Source of the DNA: Deltaproteobacteria bacterium
GTDB lineage: Bacteria; Desulfobacterota; GWC2-55-46
NCBI GenBank assembly: GCA_016182655.1
Contig: JACPGB010000041.1
Location: 1-41,071, forward strand
Direction of reading: 5' to 3'
DNA: 41,071 nt
The notes under the pieces are model-generated. The model had not been told where the DNA came from, did no database searches, and worked only from the letters and a program-made list of their open reading frames with translations. Numbering within the stretch: position 1 is the first letter of the stretch; each line of letters starts with the position of its first letter. Positions 1 to 9,110 of the stretch are shown here, piece by piece. The position numbers and the translations under genes were made by a program.

Positions 1-746
1 GGCGTTATGAACATGGGGATGAGCTCTGCGCCGGTCTTCTCCGAAAGGAGCGCGGGGCCCAAGGGGAACTCGACGGCCTGTCCGCAGAGCCTGAACCGGG
101 AAAACCTCCCGACCTTCCTCTCGGTCCCTGACCCGTCGCCGGTTATCATGATGACGCCGTTCCCGGCGAGCCACTTGAACGCGCCCCTTAAGAACCCGTC
201 GGCCATTATGACTTCGGCAGGCATCATCGCTTCGTACTTGAGACGAAGCCTGAAGGCGACGTTCCTGCCTATCCAGCTAAGACCTTCGTCAGACGGCAAG
301 CCTATCTGCTTCATCCCGTAGCCGAGCCGGGCAAGCGAGACAAGCGGCAGGTGGACCGGCCCGAAGTGGCCGTGGACGAGTATCGCGCCCCTGCCTTTCT
401 TGAGAGCGTCCTTAAGGTTCTCAATCCCCTCGATCCTTACGAGTCTCTCTATTTCTTTTTTTCCGAACTTCGGGAAGATGAAGATGAGGAGCCTGTCGAT
501 ATAGTGGTTCCTGAAATACTCTTTTACCGCGGCCTCCGCCTTGTCATCCGTGATCGACGGATCGACGCGCTTGAGATTTTCATTCAGGAGCGCCTTCTTG
601 CCTTTTGAGAATGCGTAGTGCAGGTCGCCCATCGTCCTCAAGGTCTTGACGCCTGTTGCCACCGGCACCGCCTCGACTAACCACCGGAGCGGGTACCAGA
701 CCATGAGCCTGAGGATGTCCCTTAAAGGGCTCTCTTTGACTACCAT
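1..746 (-). CDS. LpxL/HtrB-family acyltransferase, partial (3' end beyond window)
   Basis: Reading leftward from an ATG at 746, 248 codons are open and run off the left edge. The protein resembles the lysophospholipid/lipid A acyltransferase family (LpxL/HtrB), which moves acyl chains onto lipid A-like acceptors at the inner membrane. It has a hydrophobic, basic N-terminus (residues 10-30), the block GAILVHGHFGPVH near residues 120-132, and a later ITGDG stretch typical of the family. The usual HX4D/E catalytic dyad appears as H127 followed by H132, so the expected acid is missing. It starts 7 nt after the radical SAM gene at 754 and is the last visible gene of the envelope operon. It is a paralogue of the genes at 12023 and 12962. 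The Shine-Dalgarno site is weak, so the start is less sure than the family. Confidence 0.8.
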   Translation of the reverse strand, partial: MVVKESPLRDILRLMVWYPLRWLVEAVPVATGVKTLRTMGDLHYAFSKGKKALLNENLKRVDPSITDDKAEAAVKEYFRNHYIDRLLIFIFPKFGKKEIERLVRIEGIENLKDALKKGRGAILVHGHFGPVHLPLVSLARLGYGMKQIGLPSDEGLSWIGRNVAFRLRLKYEAMMPAEVIMADGFLRGAFKWLAGNGVIMITGDGSGTERKVGRFSRFRLCGQAVEFPLGPALLSEKTGAELIPMFIT

Positions 747-753
747 CGGTAAG

Positions 754-2028
754 CTATTTGCCCTTGAGTTTGAGCGCGAAGTTGAAGGCGTCCTCTATAT
801 ACTTCGTCCCGGGGTTGGTGTAGTACTTGGGGTGAAGGAGGTTGTCGTCCTTTGTCACGAAACCGTCCTTGAGAGCTATCTCGAAGAGCTTCGTGTGGGG
901 CTCAACGCGCATGGAGTTGAACTCGAAGTGGACTCTCCTTCCCATCTTGAGGCGCGCCCTAAAGCAGAAGACGGCGAGAGAGACGAACGCGCCGAGCGTT
1001 TGCCCCGGAGGGTTCTTGAAGAAGTTGTAGGAGACCTCATAACCTTCCTTCGAGCTCAATACCTTGAATGCGCCGGTGATGTCCCTCTTGGTCAGGTTCT
1101 TCTGCAAGGCCTTCAATACAGCGTCTGAAAAACCGTCGGGCGAGAGGATCACCTTTTTGCACCCGGCCTTTACGGCGAGGTCGATGAATTCGGGCGTTAT
1201 CTCCCTTTCGCTGAACCACGCCGACCACTCGGCCTTGACCTTGCGGTCTATCATCTCCCGGCATATCGCCTCCGCGTGCTTTATGGGGATGTTGAAGACG
1301 GAATCGACGAAGGTGAACCTCTTCGCGCCGTGCCTGCTGACAAGGGCTTCGACTTCGTCGACTATCATCTTCGGATCGCGGAGCCTGTACTTGCTGCCGT
1401 TCAAAAAGCCGTAGATGCAGTAGATGCATTTGAGCGCGCACCCGCGCTTGGTCTCTATGCCTATGGCCTCCGGGACTTCCCTGTACTTCTCCATCGGAGT
1501 GAAGTCCCGCGCCGGGATCGAGACGGCGTTCAGGTCAACTTGCCCGCCGCCGCCGCTGAACGCGACCCTGCCGTTCTTCCTGTAGAATACGCCGTTCACC
1601 TTTTCGGGGGTGTCGAGGTTTTCGAGGAGCTTCGGGAATATGAACTCGCCTTCGAGGAAGACGCCGTAGTCGAGCCTCGGCTCGTCTGCCATTATCTCTT
1701 TTGCGTACATCGAGAAACCCGAGCCGCCGATGATGAGCTTCGCGTCGGTAAGGGGCTTTATGAGGTCGATCGTCTTCTTGAGGTACGCATAATAAAAGAC
1801 GACCTCCCTCTTGTTCGTGGAGTCTATGTTCCGAAGGGAGATGCCGACGGCCTCTGGCCTGAACGACTCGATCTCTTTTTTAAGGCCGTTGAATGGGTCG
1901 TCGGCAACATTCATGTCGAATGCGCGGACATCATGGCCCTTCAACTGGGCCTTGAGGCACGCAAGCCCCAAAGGATAGACCAAGGGCTCCTTGCCGCCGA
2001 GAAAGGATTGGATGAGAAGTACCCTCAT
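754..2028 (-). CDS. B12-binding-type radical SAM protein
   Basis: This 424-residue protein has an N-terminal Rossmann-like domain of the cobalamin-binding radical SAM type (about residues 1-150) and a radical SAM core with C197, C201 and C204 in the CX3CX2C cluster motif (KRGCALKCIYC). Such enzymes cleave S-adenosylmethionine and often methylate or rearrange unactivated carbons. It is a close paralogue of the protein encoded at 10680: the cluster cysteines fall at identical residue numbers, and both carry an SxRNID block near residue 65 and a LExPEKVxGxxYRKNG-type block near 140-155. Its start overlaps the end of the next radical SAM gene by 4 nt (ATGA), so the two are probably translationally coupled. 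The substrate cannot be read from sequence; an envelope lipid or sugar is inferred from context. Confidence 0.85.
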   Translation of the reverse strand: MRVLLIQSFLGGKEPLVYPLGLACLKAQLKGHDVRAFDMNVADDPFNGLKKEIESFRPEAVGISLRNIDSTNKREVVFYYAYLKKTIDLIKPLTDAKLIIGGSGFSMYAKEIMADEPRLDYGVFLEGEFIFPKLLENLDTPEKVNGVFYRKNGRVAFSGGGGQVDLNAVSIPARDFTPMEKYREVPEAIGIETKRGCALKCIYCIYGFLNGSKYRLRDPKMIVDEVEALVSRHGAKRFTFVDSVFNIPIKHAEAICREMIDRKVKAEWSAWFSEREITPEFIDLAVKAGCKKVILSPDGFSDAVLKALQKNLTKRDITGAFKVLSSKEGYEVSYNFFKNPPGQTLGAFVSLAVFCFRARLKMGRRVHFEFNSMRVEPHTKLFEIALKDGFVTKDDNLLHPKYYTNPGTKYIEDAFNFALKLKGK

Positions 2029-3524
2029 GCCGCCTTTCCGGTGAGCCTCTTTACGAACCGGCGCGTGGACTTCAACCCCGTATATATAACCTTGAATACG
2101 GGCCTGAACGGCTTGCTGTTCAGCACCTCCACCGTCGGGGAGCTTACGAGGAACTTCAACACCGGGCTCGGGAACCTGCCGCCCTGCGAGAGCGTGATGA
2201 GGAGGTTAAGGTAGCTCGGGTCCCTCATGAGGTAGCTCTTCTCGTATATCTCCTTCTTCTCGTCCCGTATCTTTCCGTCTGCCTTGGCCATCTCGTAGAG
2301 CTTGGTGCCGGGATATAAGACGAGCGAGAAGGGCTGGAGCGTAAAGGGCTTGGGTATATCGGCTATAAGTTTCAAGCTCTCTATCGTGTCTGCCTCTGTC
2401 TCGTACGGGACATCGAGTATGAAATCGTAGACCGGCGGGTACATCCTGTCCTTGTACTTATTTATAATGTTGAAGGCCTTCATGAGGCGCGCGTTGTCCA
2501 TCTGCTTCCTGTTGAAGAGCTCCTGGACGTGCGCGCTACCGCTCTCCACACCCATCTGGAGGAACATGAGGCCTGCGTCCACCAGGAGGTCGAGCTTCTC
2601 CTCCGATATCGTCATGGGAGAGGCGAGACAGGTAAACGGCAACCCCACCCTCTTCTTGTACTCGACGCAGAACTCCTCGATGCTCTTTTTGTTCCTGGCG
2701 AAGAAGGCGTCGTCGGAGATCCAGACGAACCCGGTGAAGGGCATGTTCTTTTTGACCCACTCGAGCTCGTCTATCACATGGGCCGTCGAGCGCCAGCGTA
2801 GATAATTATCGTTATTGTACATCGTCTTCACGGTGTCGTTGATGCAGTAGGTGCACTTGTGGGGGCAGCCCCTGCCGGTCATCGTCTGGTAGCCGATGAG
2901 CCTGAACTTGTGCATGCCGGGGCCGTTCTCCAGGAACTTCCTTACGAGTTCGAAGGAAAGCGGCCGGATACTACCCTCGAACAGCAAGTGCGACGTATTC
3001 GGGTCGTAGTCGGGGCGGGGGTAGGCGTCGAGGTTGTGCTGGAGGTTCCGGACCGGGTTCCTGATCGTCTTCCCGTTCTCCTTTACCCAGATGTTTTTTA
3101 CATTTGAATAAGGCTCGCCCTTTGCTATTTTTTGAGCGAGCTCGAGTAATGCGTCCTCGCCGTCCCCTACGCAGACCATGTCCGCGTGCTTCAAGGACTC
3201 CTCGGCCCTGATCGTCGGGTGTATGCCGCCCCAGATGACAGGGATTTCAAGCCTCGACTTTATCTTCTCCGTTATCTCAACCGCGCTCTCGTAGAAGTTC
3301 GTCATGAGCGTTATGCCGACGAGGTCGGTGTCCTTGAGGAGCGGTATGAGCTCATCGAGGACCTTGTCGTCGTATCTCTTGACGCCCTCCACGAGGTTCT
3401 CGCCGCACGGGTCAGGGAGGAATATCAACTGCGTCGAAATACCGTGCTCCTTGAGATACGCGGACATGGTGCGTATCCCGAAGGCGGTGATGTCGGGGTA
3501 TGGGGATATAAGAGTTATCTTCAT
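2025..3524 (-). CDS. B12-binding-type radical SAM protein
   Basis: This 499-residue protein has an N-terminal cobalamin-binding-like domain (residues 1-135, with WGGIHPT near 98-104, as in BchE-type proteins) followed by a radical SAM core with C220, C224 and C227 (GRGCPHKCTYC). It belongs to the same broad family as the proteins at 754 and 10680 but is only distantly related to them. It has a longer C-terminal part rich in basic residues (TRRFVKRL near the end). It lies about 100 nt downstream of the methyltransferase gene and is coupled to the 754 gene by a 4-nt overlap. The specific reaction is unknown; modification of a lipid or polymer precursor made by this operon is an inference. Confidence 0.85.
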   Translation of the reverse strand: MKITLISPYPDITAFGIRTMSAYLKEHGISTQLIFLPDPCGENLVEGVKRYDDKVLDELIPLLKDTDLVGITLMTNFYESAVEITEKIKSRLEIPVIWGGIHPTIRAEESLKHADMVCVGDGEDALLELAQKIAKGEPYSNVKNIWVKENGKTIRNPVRNLQHNLDAYPRPDYDPNTSHLLFEGSIRPLSFELVRKFLENGPGMHKFRLIGYQTMTGRGCPHKCTYCINDTVKTMYNNDNYLRWRSTAHVIDELEWVKKNMPFTGFVWISDDAFFARNKKSIEEFCVEYKKRVGLPFTCLASPMTISEEKLDLLVDAGLMFLQMGVESGSAHVQELFNRKQMDNARLMKAFNIINKYKDRMYPPVYDFILDVPYETEADTIESLKLIADIPKPFTLQPFSLVLYPGTKLYEMAKADGKIRDEKKEIYEKSYLMRDPSYLNLLITLSQGGRFPSPVLKFLVSSPTVEVLNSKPFRPVFKVIYTGLKSTRRFVKRLTGKAA

Positions 3525-3624
3525 AAAGGCAAATTCCCTTTGATATGGCTTTAAAAGCGCCTGACAGTTTTCACGATGAAGCGGCGGCTTTATCCGGTTC
3601 CCGGGCCCGGGTCACTTTATTTTA

Positions 3625-4371
3625 TCAACTTTTGACGTAGTGGACAACCACATGCATCTTCATGCAGCGCAAGGGTGAGATGTCCGTCACCCTCTCGTAG
3701 ACCTCCGAGACCTTGAAGAGGAGCTTGCTGAACATGAAAAAAGGCGCGCCCGTGTACGCGGCGTACTTTTTTTCAAACCCGATGGACGAGAGCATCTTGT
3801 GGATGGAGCCGAGCGCGTTGAACTTGTAGTAGGTCGGAAAGGTGTCCTCCTCTATGTACGAAGGGAAGATCCTGTCCTTCAAGTCGTCGCGGAGCTTCAT
3901 GGGGAGTATGGCGCTGAGTAACATCATCGGGTGATAGAGGCTGTTCGTGGCGACGATCAGGTGTCCGCCCTTCTTTAAGACCCTGTGGAACTCCTTCATG
4001 ACCTCGTTCGGGTCCTTTATGTGCTCTATCATCCACTGCGAGACGACGACGTCGAATGAGTCGTCGGCGAACGGGAGCTTGTGCGCGTCACCTACGGCGA
4101 ATACGTTGAACGCGTTGTTCTCATGTATCGCGTCGAGGGAGATGTCCATGCCGACCTGTCTCGCGACCTTTTTCTTGAACCCGGCCATGAGCGACTTTTT
4201 GCCGCACCCGGCGTCCAGGAGCACCGTCTTTTTGCTTATCGCCGAGGTGACAAGGTCGTTGTATATCTCAAGCGTAGTCCTTGCCTTGTGGAAGTAACTG
4301 CCCTTTGGGAACTTCGGCAGGTCCATGCCCTCGACCTTGCCTGCTACAGCCCCCTTTACCGCCTTTCCCAT
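3625..4371 (-). CDS. class I SAM-dependent methyltransferase
   Basis: A 248-residue Methyltransf_11-type enzyme. The SAM-binding motif LLDAGCG is at residues 51-57, motif II around GMDIS (74-78), GDAHKLPF (94-101) gives motif III, and SFDVVVSQWMIEHI (105-118) is the characteristic fold segment after it. The reading frame overlaps the end of the deacetylase-like gene by 16 nt and has a GAGG Shine-Dalgarno just before its ATG, so it is likely coupled to that gene. The acceptor is not predictable; methylation of a quinone-like, lipid or sugar intermediate are all possible. Its place among polysaccharide and acyltransferase genes favours a surface-polymer precursor. Confidence 0.85.
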   Translation of the reverse strand: MGKAVKGAVAGKVEGMDLPKFPKGSYFHKARTTLEIYNDLVTSAISKKTVLLDAGCGKKSLMAGFKKKVARQVGMDISLDAIHENNAFNVFAVGDAHKLPFADDSFDVVVSQWMIEHIKDPNEVMKEFHRVLKKGGHLIVATNSLYHPMMLLSAILPMKLRDDLKDRIFPSYIEEDTFPTYYKFNALGSIHKMLSSIGFEKKYAAYTGAPFFMFSKLLFKVSEVYERVTDISPLRCMKMHVVVHYVKS

Positions 4372-6275
4372 GCCTCAAACTCCTTGTATATTTCCTTTGC
4401 CGTAGACCACCTGACCCTGGCGCCGTATCCGTCGACCACGGAGAGAAAGTTGTCCAGCCCCCTTATCGCATCTTCGTCTACAGGGTTACTCGGGCTGAAC
4501 CGGGTTCTACCCTGGTACTCGACCTCGTGCGTTACGAAGCCCCATGAAGCAGGCTTCCCGTCCTCCGCGTCCTTTACAGCGGCGTCGAGATACGGCCTTA
4601 ACCTCTCGAAGTCTCCTGTGCCGATGGTCGTGGACGAGTACCAGAGGTTCGGCGGCACATGGTCGAGATAGAGGAGCTGACCGGCCGCCCTGTGCTCGGC
4701 GAACCTGCCGCCTTCGTAGTCGGGCCGCCACGGGTGGATGAGCGCGCCCTTGTCCCTGTATCTCCTGTTGCCTCCGAGCCCCCAGTCGTCTCTCCCGCGC
4801 ATCCCCTCTATGGGCGCGGGGTCGAGCGGCGAGTTGTTGCCTGTTATGACCCTGTAGCCGGTACGGGCCGCGTTCGAGAATGCGTCCCTAAGAGGTGTTG
4901 TGAGCCTCTTTGTCCCGGAAATGGATACGACCTCGGAGACGCCGGCCCTCAAAATGGAATCCCGAGTCTTCCGCCACTGGTCGAACATGTCGGTGTGGAC
5001 ATGCGAGCCGACCTCGTGGCCCCTTCTTTCAAGGTCAGTAAGTATGTTGTCCCGCCCCTGGTACTTGAGGGCGGAGTCCGCGAACCCCTGGAGCGGATGA
5101 AAGACGCCGCGCGCCCCGTGTGATTCAAGGGTCGCGGCTATCCTCTCTACCGCCTTTACCGTCCCCTCGAAGTCCTCCCTCGTGCCAATCTTGAACTCCG
5201 GGTCGGTCTGTCCGTTCGAGTGTATGTGCACTACATAGAAGACCTTGAGCGCCTTTGAGTCCGCGGAAGCCCCGTGGTTTGCGCCCTCTCCCATGCCGCT
5301 TTCAAGGTACTCGTATGCCTTCGTTAAATCTTTTCTCGTCGTATAATTCAGCGCGCCATCCGAGACGAGCCTGTCGATGCGCGATAGAAACTCGTCAAAT
5401 TTTCTGAGGCGTTCTTCGTTTATCCTCCCTACCCTGTTGACTGCTGTAGAGCCCGAAGGGTTAAGGAAGTAATAATCGTGTATCGCAACGGGGAAGTAGT
5501 TTATTGGCCCGCGCCTCGGACGCCTCAAAAAAAAGTTGAGCTTGGAGAGCGCGTCGTCAAACCCGCCGTCGTCCTCCTTGAAGAGATACCCCGAGCCGTC
5601 GTAGTGGCCGACGGCGAGTATGCCCTTCGGGTCTTCCCTGATAACGTCGCCCCTGCAAGAGAGCGGGTCGGCGACGGCCCACGAGTCTCTGGCGACCCTT
5701 ACGGGTACGCTCGATTTTACGCACCACCTGAAGGAGCTCGTTATGCCGCTCCCGTACATGTCAACGGTCATTTGCTCAAGGGCCTCAATTCTATCGTACC
5801 TGTTGAAGGCCCTCTTTTCGGCGTCGAAAAACGGCTCGGAATTAAAGCTCGTCGTGAACGAGACGACCTCCTTGGCCCCGGCCTTTTTTATGTCCCTTAT
5901 GGTCGAGCCTACGGTAATCTCAGGCGGCCCCCACGCGTGATAGTGCGCGCCTATCTCGTGGCCGCGCGCTTCGAGCTCCTCTATCGCGTTAGTCCCGCCG
6001 CCGAACCTTTCAATGGAGCGCGGATATATGTCGAGGAACATGAACGAGCCCCGCGCCTTGTGCCTCTCAAGGATGGAGGCGAGGCGCGTTAACAGCTCGG
6101 TTTCTATCGCATACTCCTCGGCATTCTTTACTATCGCCTCGGTGTGGAACTCGATATAGAAAAATACCGGTTCCTGTACTGCGGCCCTCAAGCAACTTAC
6201 CGGGCCGAGCGAGAGCATGAAAAATGCGAGCGCGGCAAGACATATGGTCCTTAAAAATCTCATGGCTTCATCCAA
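4356..6275 (-). CDS. secreted double-domain polysaccharide deacetylase-like protein
   Basis: A 639-residue protein with an N-terminal signal sequence (hydrophobic about 9-25, after MRFLRT; a second possible start is the Met at residue 5). It carries two similar halves, about 36-320 and 344-639. Each begins with a strand rich in His/Glu (FFYIEFHTE; VFYVVHIHS) and has a RGHEhGxHxH motif (H106/H111/H113 and H420/H425/H427), as in NodB-like (CE4) deacetylases that use an HxxxH metal site. The classical TFDDG Asp motif is not visible, so it may be a divergent hydrolase rather than a true deacetylase. It sits between an alpha/beta hydrolase and a methyltransferase. Periplasmic trimming or deacetylation of the exported glycan is inferred. 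Confidence 0.7.
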   Translation of the reverse strand: MDEAMRFLRTICLAALAFFMLSLGPVSCLRAAVQEPVFFYIEFHTEAIVKNAEEYAIETELLTRLASILERHKARGSFMFLDIYPRSIERFGGGTNAIEELEARGHEIGAHYHAWGPPEITVGSTIRDIKKAGAKEVVSFTTSFNSEPFFDAEKRAFNRYDRIEALEQMTVDMYGSGITSSFRWCVKSSVPVRVARDSWAVADPLSCRGDVIREDPKGILAVGHYDGSGYLFKEDDGGFDDALSKLNFFLRRPRRGPINYFPVAIHDYYFLNPSGSTAVNRVGRINEERLRKFDEFLSRIDRLVSDGALNYTTRKDLTKAYEYLESGMGEGANHGASADSKALKVFYVVHIHSNGQTDPEFKIGTREDFEGTVKAVERIAATLESHGARGVFHPLQGFADSALKYQGRDNILTDLERRGHEVGSHVHTDMFDQWRKTRDSILRAGVSEVVSISGTKRLTTPLRDAFSNAARTGYRVITGNNSPLDPAPIEGMRGRDDWGLGGNRRYRDKGALIHPWRPDYEGGRFAEHRAAGQLLYLDHVPPNLWYSSTTIGTGDFERLRPYLDAAVKDAEDGKPASWGFVTHEVEYQGRTRFSPSNPVDEDAIRGLDNFLSVVDGYGARVRWSTAKEIYKEFEAWERR

Positions 6276-6284
6276 AAATTAAGG

Positions 6285-6307
6285 CCGCTCTAAAAATTAG
6301 CAATTTT
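6285..6307. repeat. small AT-rich hairpin, CTAAAAATT arms
   Basis: In the short gap between the hydrolase and the deacetylase-like gene, the arms CTAAAAATT and AATTTTTAG form a 9-bp stem around a 3-nt loop (about 6290-6310). The same CTAAAAATT arm bounds the large palindrome at 25114-25242, hinting at a dispersed element. There is no GC-rich stem, so a conventional terminator is unlikely. Confidence 0.45.
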
Positions 6308-6312
6308 TAGCT

Positions 6313-7629
6313 TTAAGAAGCCGCCATCTCCCGGATATACTTCAAGAGCTCATCCGGCATTACCATCCCCTTGCCCGGGAGCCACCTCGGAGGGCTCGCA
6401 TTCGAATAGGACCTGTTCGGCTCGTTTTCGGAACCGTTTACCCTCGTCCAAACGGCCTGCCCCGTGCCGCCGAACGAAGCGTTAGTCGCGGCGTTCACAA
6501 GGTCTATGGCGTGGTCGTTCGCGCTCTGCGTGTGGTCCCTTTCGTTCTGGAGCCTGAGATACTTTATCTTGAGGGACCGTATCCACCTTACAGGCTCCCT
6601 CTCGCTCCACCACTTCGCGTCGGCAGTCGTGTGGTTGTTGAAGAGCGGCAACACGAATGATGTGTTGTTGAGAGTTATGTAGAACCTGTCGGCCGGGCCC
6701 TCGACATCGATGAGATACTTTACAGGCGTCTTGTGCCTTGAGAGCGCGCCCGCGCCGAGCGCTATGCCGTAGGAGCGCGTCACAACCCCGACATTGTTCT
6801 TATCGACCATTTCGAGAGAGGCGACATGGTTGATGAAAGCCGCGAACCCGTCCTGCTGGATAAACCCGTTCCAGTCCTCGCTCCCCTTGGACTTGCCCCT
6901 GCCGTCCGGGTCGATGATGCCTACGACGAAGCCGCCCTGCGCGATTATCTGGGCTTCTTTTTCATTCACAGGGCTCGAGCCGTAACCGAGCGCGCCGGGC
7001 ATGAATATGACGGCCGGGAGCCTGCCGGACCTCTCGGCCGGGTAATATACCTTTGTCCAGAGCTCGGCCTTGCTCGTCGGGTTTACTATTATCGACTCGA
7101 TGTTTGAGAGCGCCTTGCCGTTCGTCATGGCGTCCTGCCTGGGCGGGAGTCCCTGTTGAGGAGGCGGCATCTGCGGCGGCGCGCCGTTCGGCGGCATTTG
7201 TCTGTTAGGCATAGGCGAGGCCTGCGCCGAGACCGTCGGGTCTATCTTCTTCAAGTCCGCGAGCAGCCTGTCCATCGCCTCATACGCCGCGGCCGGGTCC
7301 CGCCCGGCATCGTTCTTAAGCTTCATTATCGTCCCGGGAGGGGCTATTCTCATCACATCGTCCATCTTGCCCGATGCGGCAATGGAGCGTACCCACATCA
7401 TCGCGAACGACGCCCTCTTCTCGAAGTTCGCGGCGTCCGTCCTCTCCTCAATCCCTTTTTTCACCGTTTCCATATCCTGGGGGCTAAGCATCGCGCCGCC
7501 AGGTCCATTCGGGCCGCCAGGGCCTCCGGGCCCTCCCTGTCCCCCCGACCCAAACGGGGGCTGGGACGACGCCTCGCGCATGATGAATATTAATGCCACG
7601 ACACCGATGATAAGCAGTATCTTCTTCAT
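6313..7629 (-). CDS. secreted alpha/beta hydrolase with Gly/Pro-rich linkers
   Basis: A 438-residue protein. A signal peptide (residues 1-22) is followed by a Gly-Pro-rich low-complexity stretch (25-46), a helical region (50-135), a second Pro/Gln/Met-rich linker (138-165), and an alpha/beta hydrolase domain from about 175 to the end. The nucleophile elbow is TRSYG with S286, and the segment AVIFMPGALGYG (206-217) provides the oxyanion-side loop, resembling dienelactone hydrolase-type enzymes. A His near the C-terminal third would complete the triad but I cannot assign it. The start codon overlaps the stop of the ligase gene by 4 nt. The role is probably ester cleavage in the periplasm; the substrate is unknown. 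Confidence 0.7.
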   Translation of the reverse strand: MKKILLIIGVVALIFIMREASSQPPFGSGGQGGPGGPGGPNGPGGAMLSPQDMETVKKGIEERTDAANFEKRASFAMMWVRSIAASGKMDDVMRIAPPGTIMKLKNDAGRDPAAAYEAMDRLLADLKKIDPTVSAQASPMPNRQMPPNGAPPQMPPPQQGLPPRQDAMTNGKALSNIESIIVNPTSKAELWTKVYYPAERSGRLPAVIFMPGALGYGSSPVNEKEAQIIAQGGFVVGIIDPDGRGKSKGSEDWNGFIQQDGFAAFINHVASLEMVDKNNVGVVTRSYGIALGAGALSRHKTPVKYLIDVEGPADRFYITLNNTSFVLPLFNNHTTADAKWWSEREPVRWIRSLKIKYLRLQNERDHTQSANDHAIDLVNAATNASFGGTGQAVWTRVNGSENEPNRSYSNASPPRWLPGKGMVMPDELLKYIREMAAS

Positions 7630-9110
7630 TCCGCCTCCACCACGCCACGCCTTCCGTCGGTTGCGACGAGCCTGCCCTCGTCAAGCATCCTGGCCCCGAG
7701 CCGGGCGATGGCGAGCGAGAGCCCGGCCATGAGCCAGGGTATCCTCACAATGTAGCCGAAGTCCACTATCGAATGTATGAAGTATATCTGCACGGCCCCG
7801 GTAAAGGCGAGGGCCGTGGTGAAATAGATGTTGTCGCCCCAGATCTTCTTAAGGAACGAGTACATCGCGGTAATGTAGGCGAGCATGAGCCACAGGGCGA
7901 AGAGGAAACCTATGAACCCGAGGTCGGCCATGAGCGAAAAATAAGATGACTGCGCGTAGCCCCAGATGTAATCCCCTATGCCGCCGACACCCGAGCCGAG
8001 CCCGTATGACGGTATTATCTGGTTGAAGTCCCCGGCCCACCACTTAAGGCGAAGGGCGAACGACATCGAGCCCCTCGTCTCGACCGGGGACTCGCCGAAC
8101 CGGCCGAGGCCTCCGCCAAGGTCGATGAACGACATGATGGCGAGCATGGATATGAAGGCTATGAAGAGTACGGCAAACGACCTTATCTGCTTGCCCCTGA
8201 ACCTCGGGTGTATGAGGATGTAGCAGATGGTCGTCACCATGAACGAGCCTATGCCGCCCTTCGATAGAGTGTGGACGTCCTCGTAGAATATGAAGAGGAC
8301 CGGGAGAGCGACGAGTAGTTTCGCCTTCCAGCCCTTCACCGTGAGCAATAAGGCTATTCCCACCATTAGCGCGGTGTTCAGCATGTACGCGGTCCTGTTC
8401 GGGTCCGCGATCCCGGCTACCCTTTGCTTTATGTTCTCAAGGACTATAACGTGGAAGAAGACCACGGTCTTCTCCAGAAAGAACTTCTTGATGTAGAGGT
8501 CTATCTCCGTGAACTCGACGTAGAGCGTAACTAGCGCGAAGCACGCCGCGAGGAAGCCCATGACGAGCCACATAAAAAGGACTGGCCTTATGAGACGCCC
8601 GTTCTTAAGGAGTATCTGAGGGAGGTAGAATATGGAGACGCACGAATAGAGCTGGATGAGGATGAACGTCCCGCCCTTCCAGTCGTGCGCCCAGAGGAGC
8701 GTAACCGTCGCGTAGAAGAGGAGGAAGATGGACGGGAGGTCAGTGCCGCTCCTCCGTATCGGCTCGACTTTTTTTAGCGCCCTGCCTATGAATACGCCGA
8801 TCAGCGCAATCGCCACGAAAAAATCTATTATTAGGAAGTTGTGCTTGTCATAGACGTACTCGACACCCGGGTGCCTGCCGACGCCGACCATGACGTTCAT
8901 GAGGGGAGCGGTAAAAACCACGAGGAGGAGGCCGGTCTCGGGTTTTTCGACGAGGAAGAATATGAGGAACGCTATCCCGAGCAGGACGAAGGGCGCGTAT
9001 ATAGGCATTAAAAGGATGGCAAGGCCAAGGAGCGCCGCGGCGCCGATGAAGACCGCGAGCAGGCCCCGGCTGTTCGAATAGTTGAATGTCAGTCCGGACT
9101 CTCTCATCAC
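7626..9110 (-). CDS. O-antigen ligase/polymerase-like membrane protein
   Basis: A 494-residue polytopic membrane protein with about ten to twelve hydrophobic segments and a larger periplasmic loop around residues 330-375 containing ETRGSMSFALRLKWW, as in the Wzy_C family (O-antigen ligase WaaL or polymerase Wzy). These proteins transfer or polymerise undecaprenyl-linked glycans on the periplasmic side. It overlaps both neighbours by 4 nt (ATGA at each end), embedding it firmly in the operon. With Wzx, Wzz and Wza in the same operon, Wzy-type polymerase activity is as likely as ligase activity. Sequence alone does not separate the two. Confidence 0.8.
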   Translation of the reverse strand: MMRESGLTFNYSNSRGLLAVFIGAAALLGLAILLMPIYAPFVLLGIAFLIFFLVEKPETGLLLVVFTAPLMNVMVGVGRHPGVEYVYDKHNFLIIDFFVAIALIGVFIGRALKKVEPIRRSGTDLPSIFLLFYATVTLLWAHDWKGGTFILIQLYSCVSIFYLPQILLKNGRLIRPVLFMWLVMGFLAACFALVTLYVEFTEIDLYIKKFFLEKTVVFFHVIVLENIKQRVAGIADPNRTAYMLNTALMVGIALLLTVKGWKAKLLVALPVLFIFYEDVHTLSKGGIGSFMVTTICYILIHPRFRGKQIRSFAVLFIAFISMLAIMSFIDLGGGLGRFGESPVETRGSMSFALRLKWWAGDFNQIIPSYGLGSGVGGIGDYIWGYAQSSYFSLMADLGFIGFLFALWLMLAYITAMYSFLKKIWGDNIYFTTALAFTGAVQIYFIHSIVDFGYIVRIPWLMAGLSLAIARLGARMLDEGRLVATDGRRGVVEAE

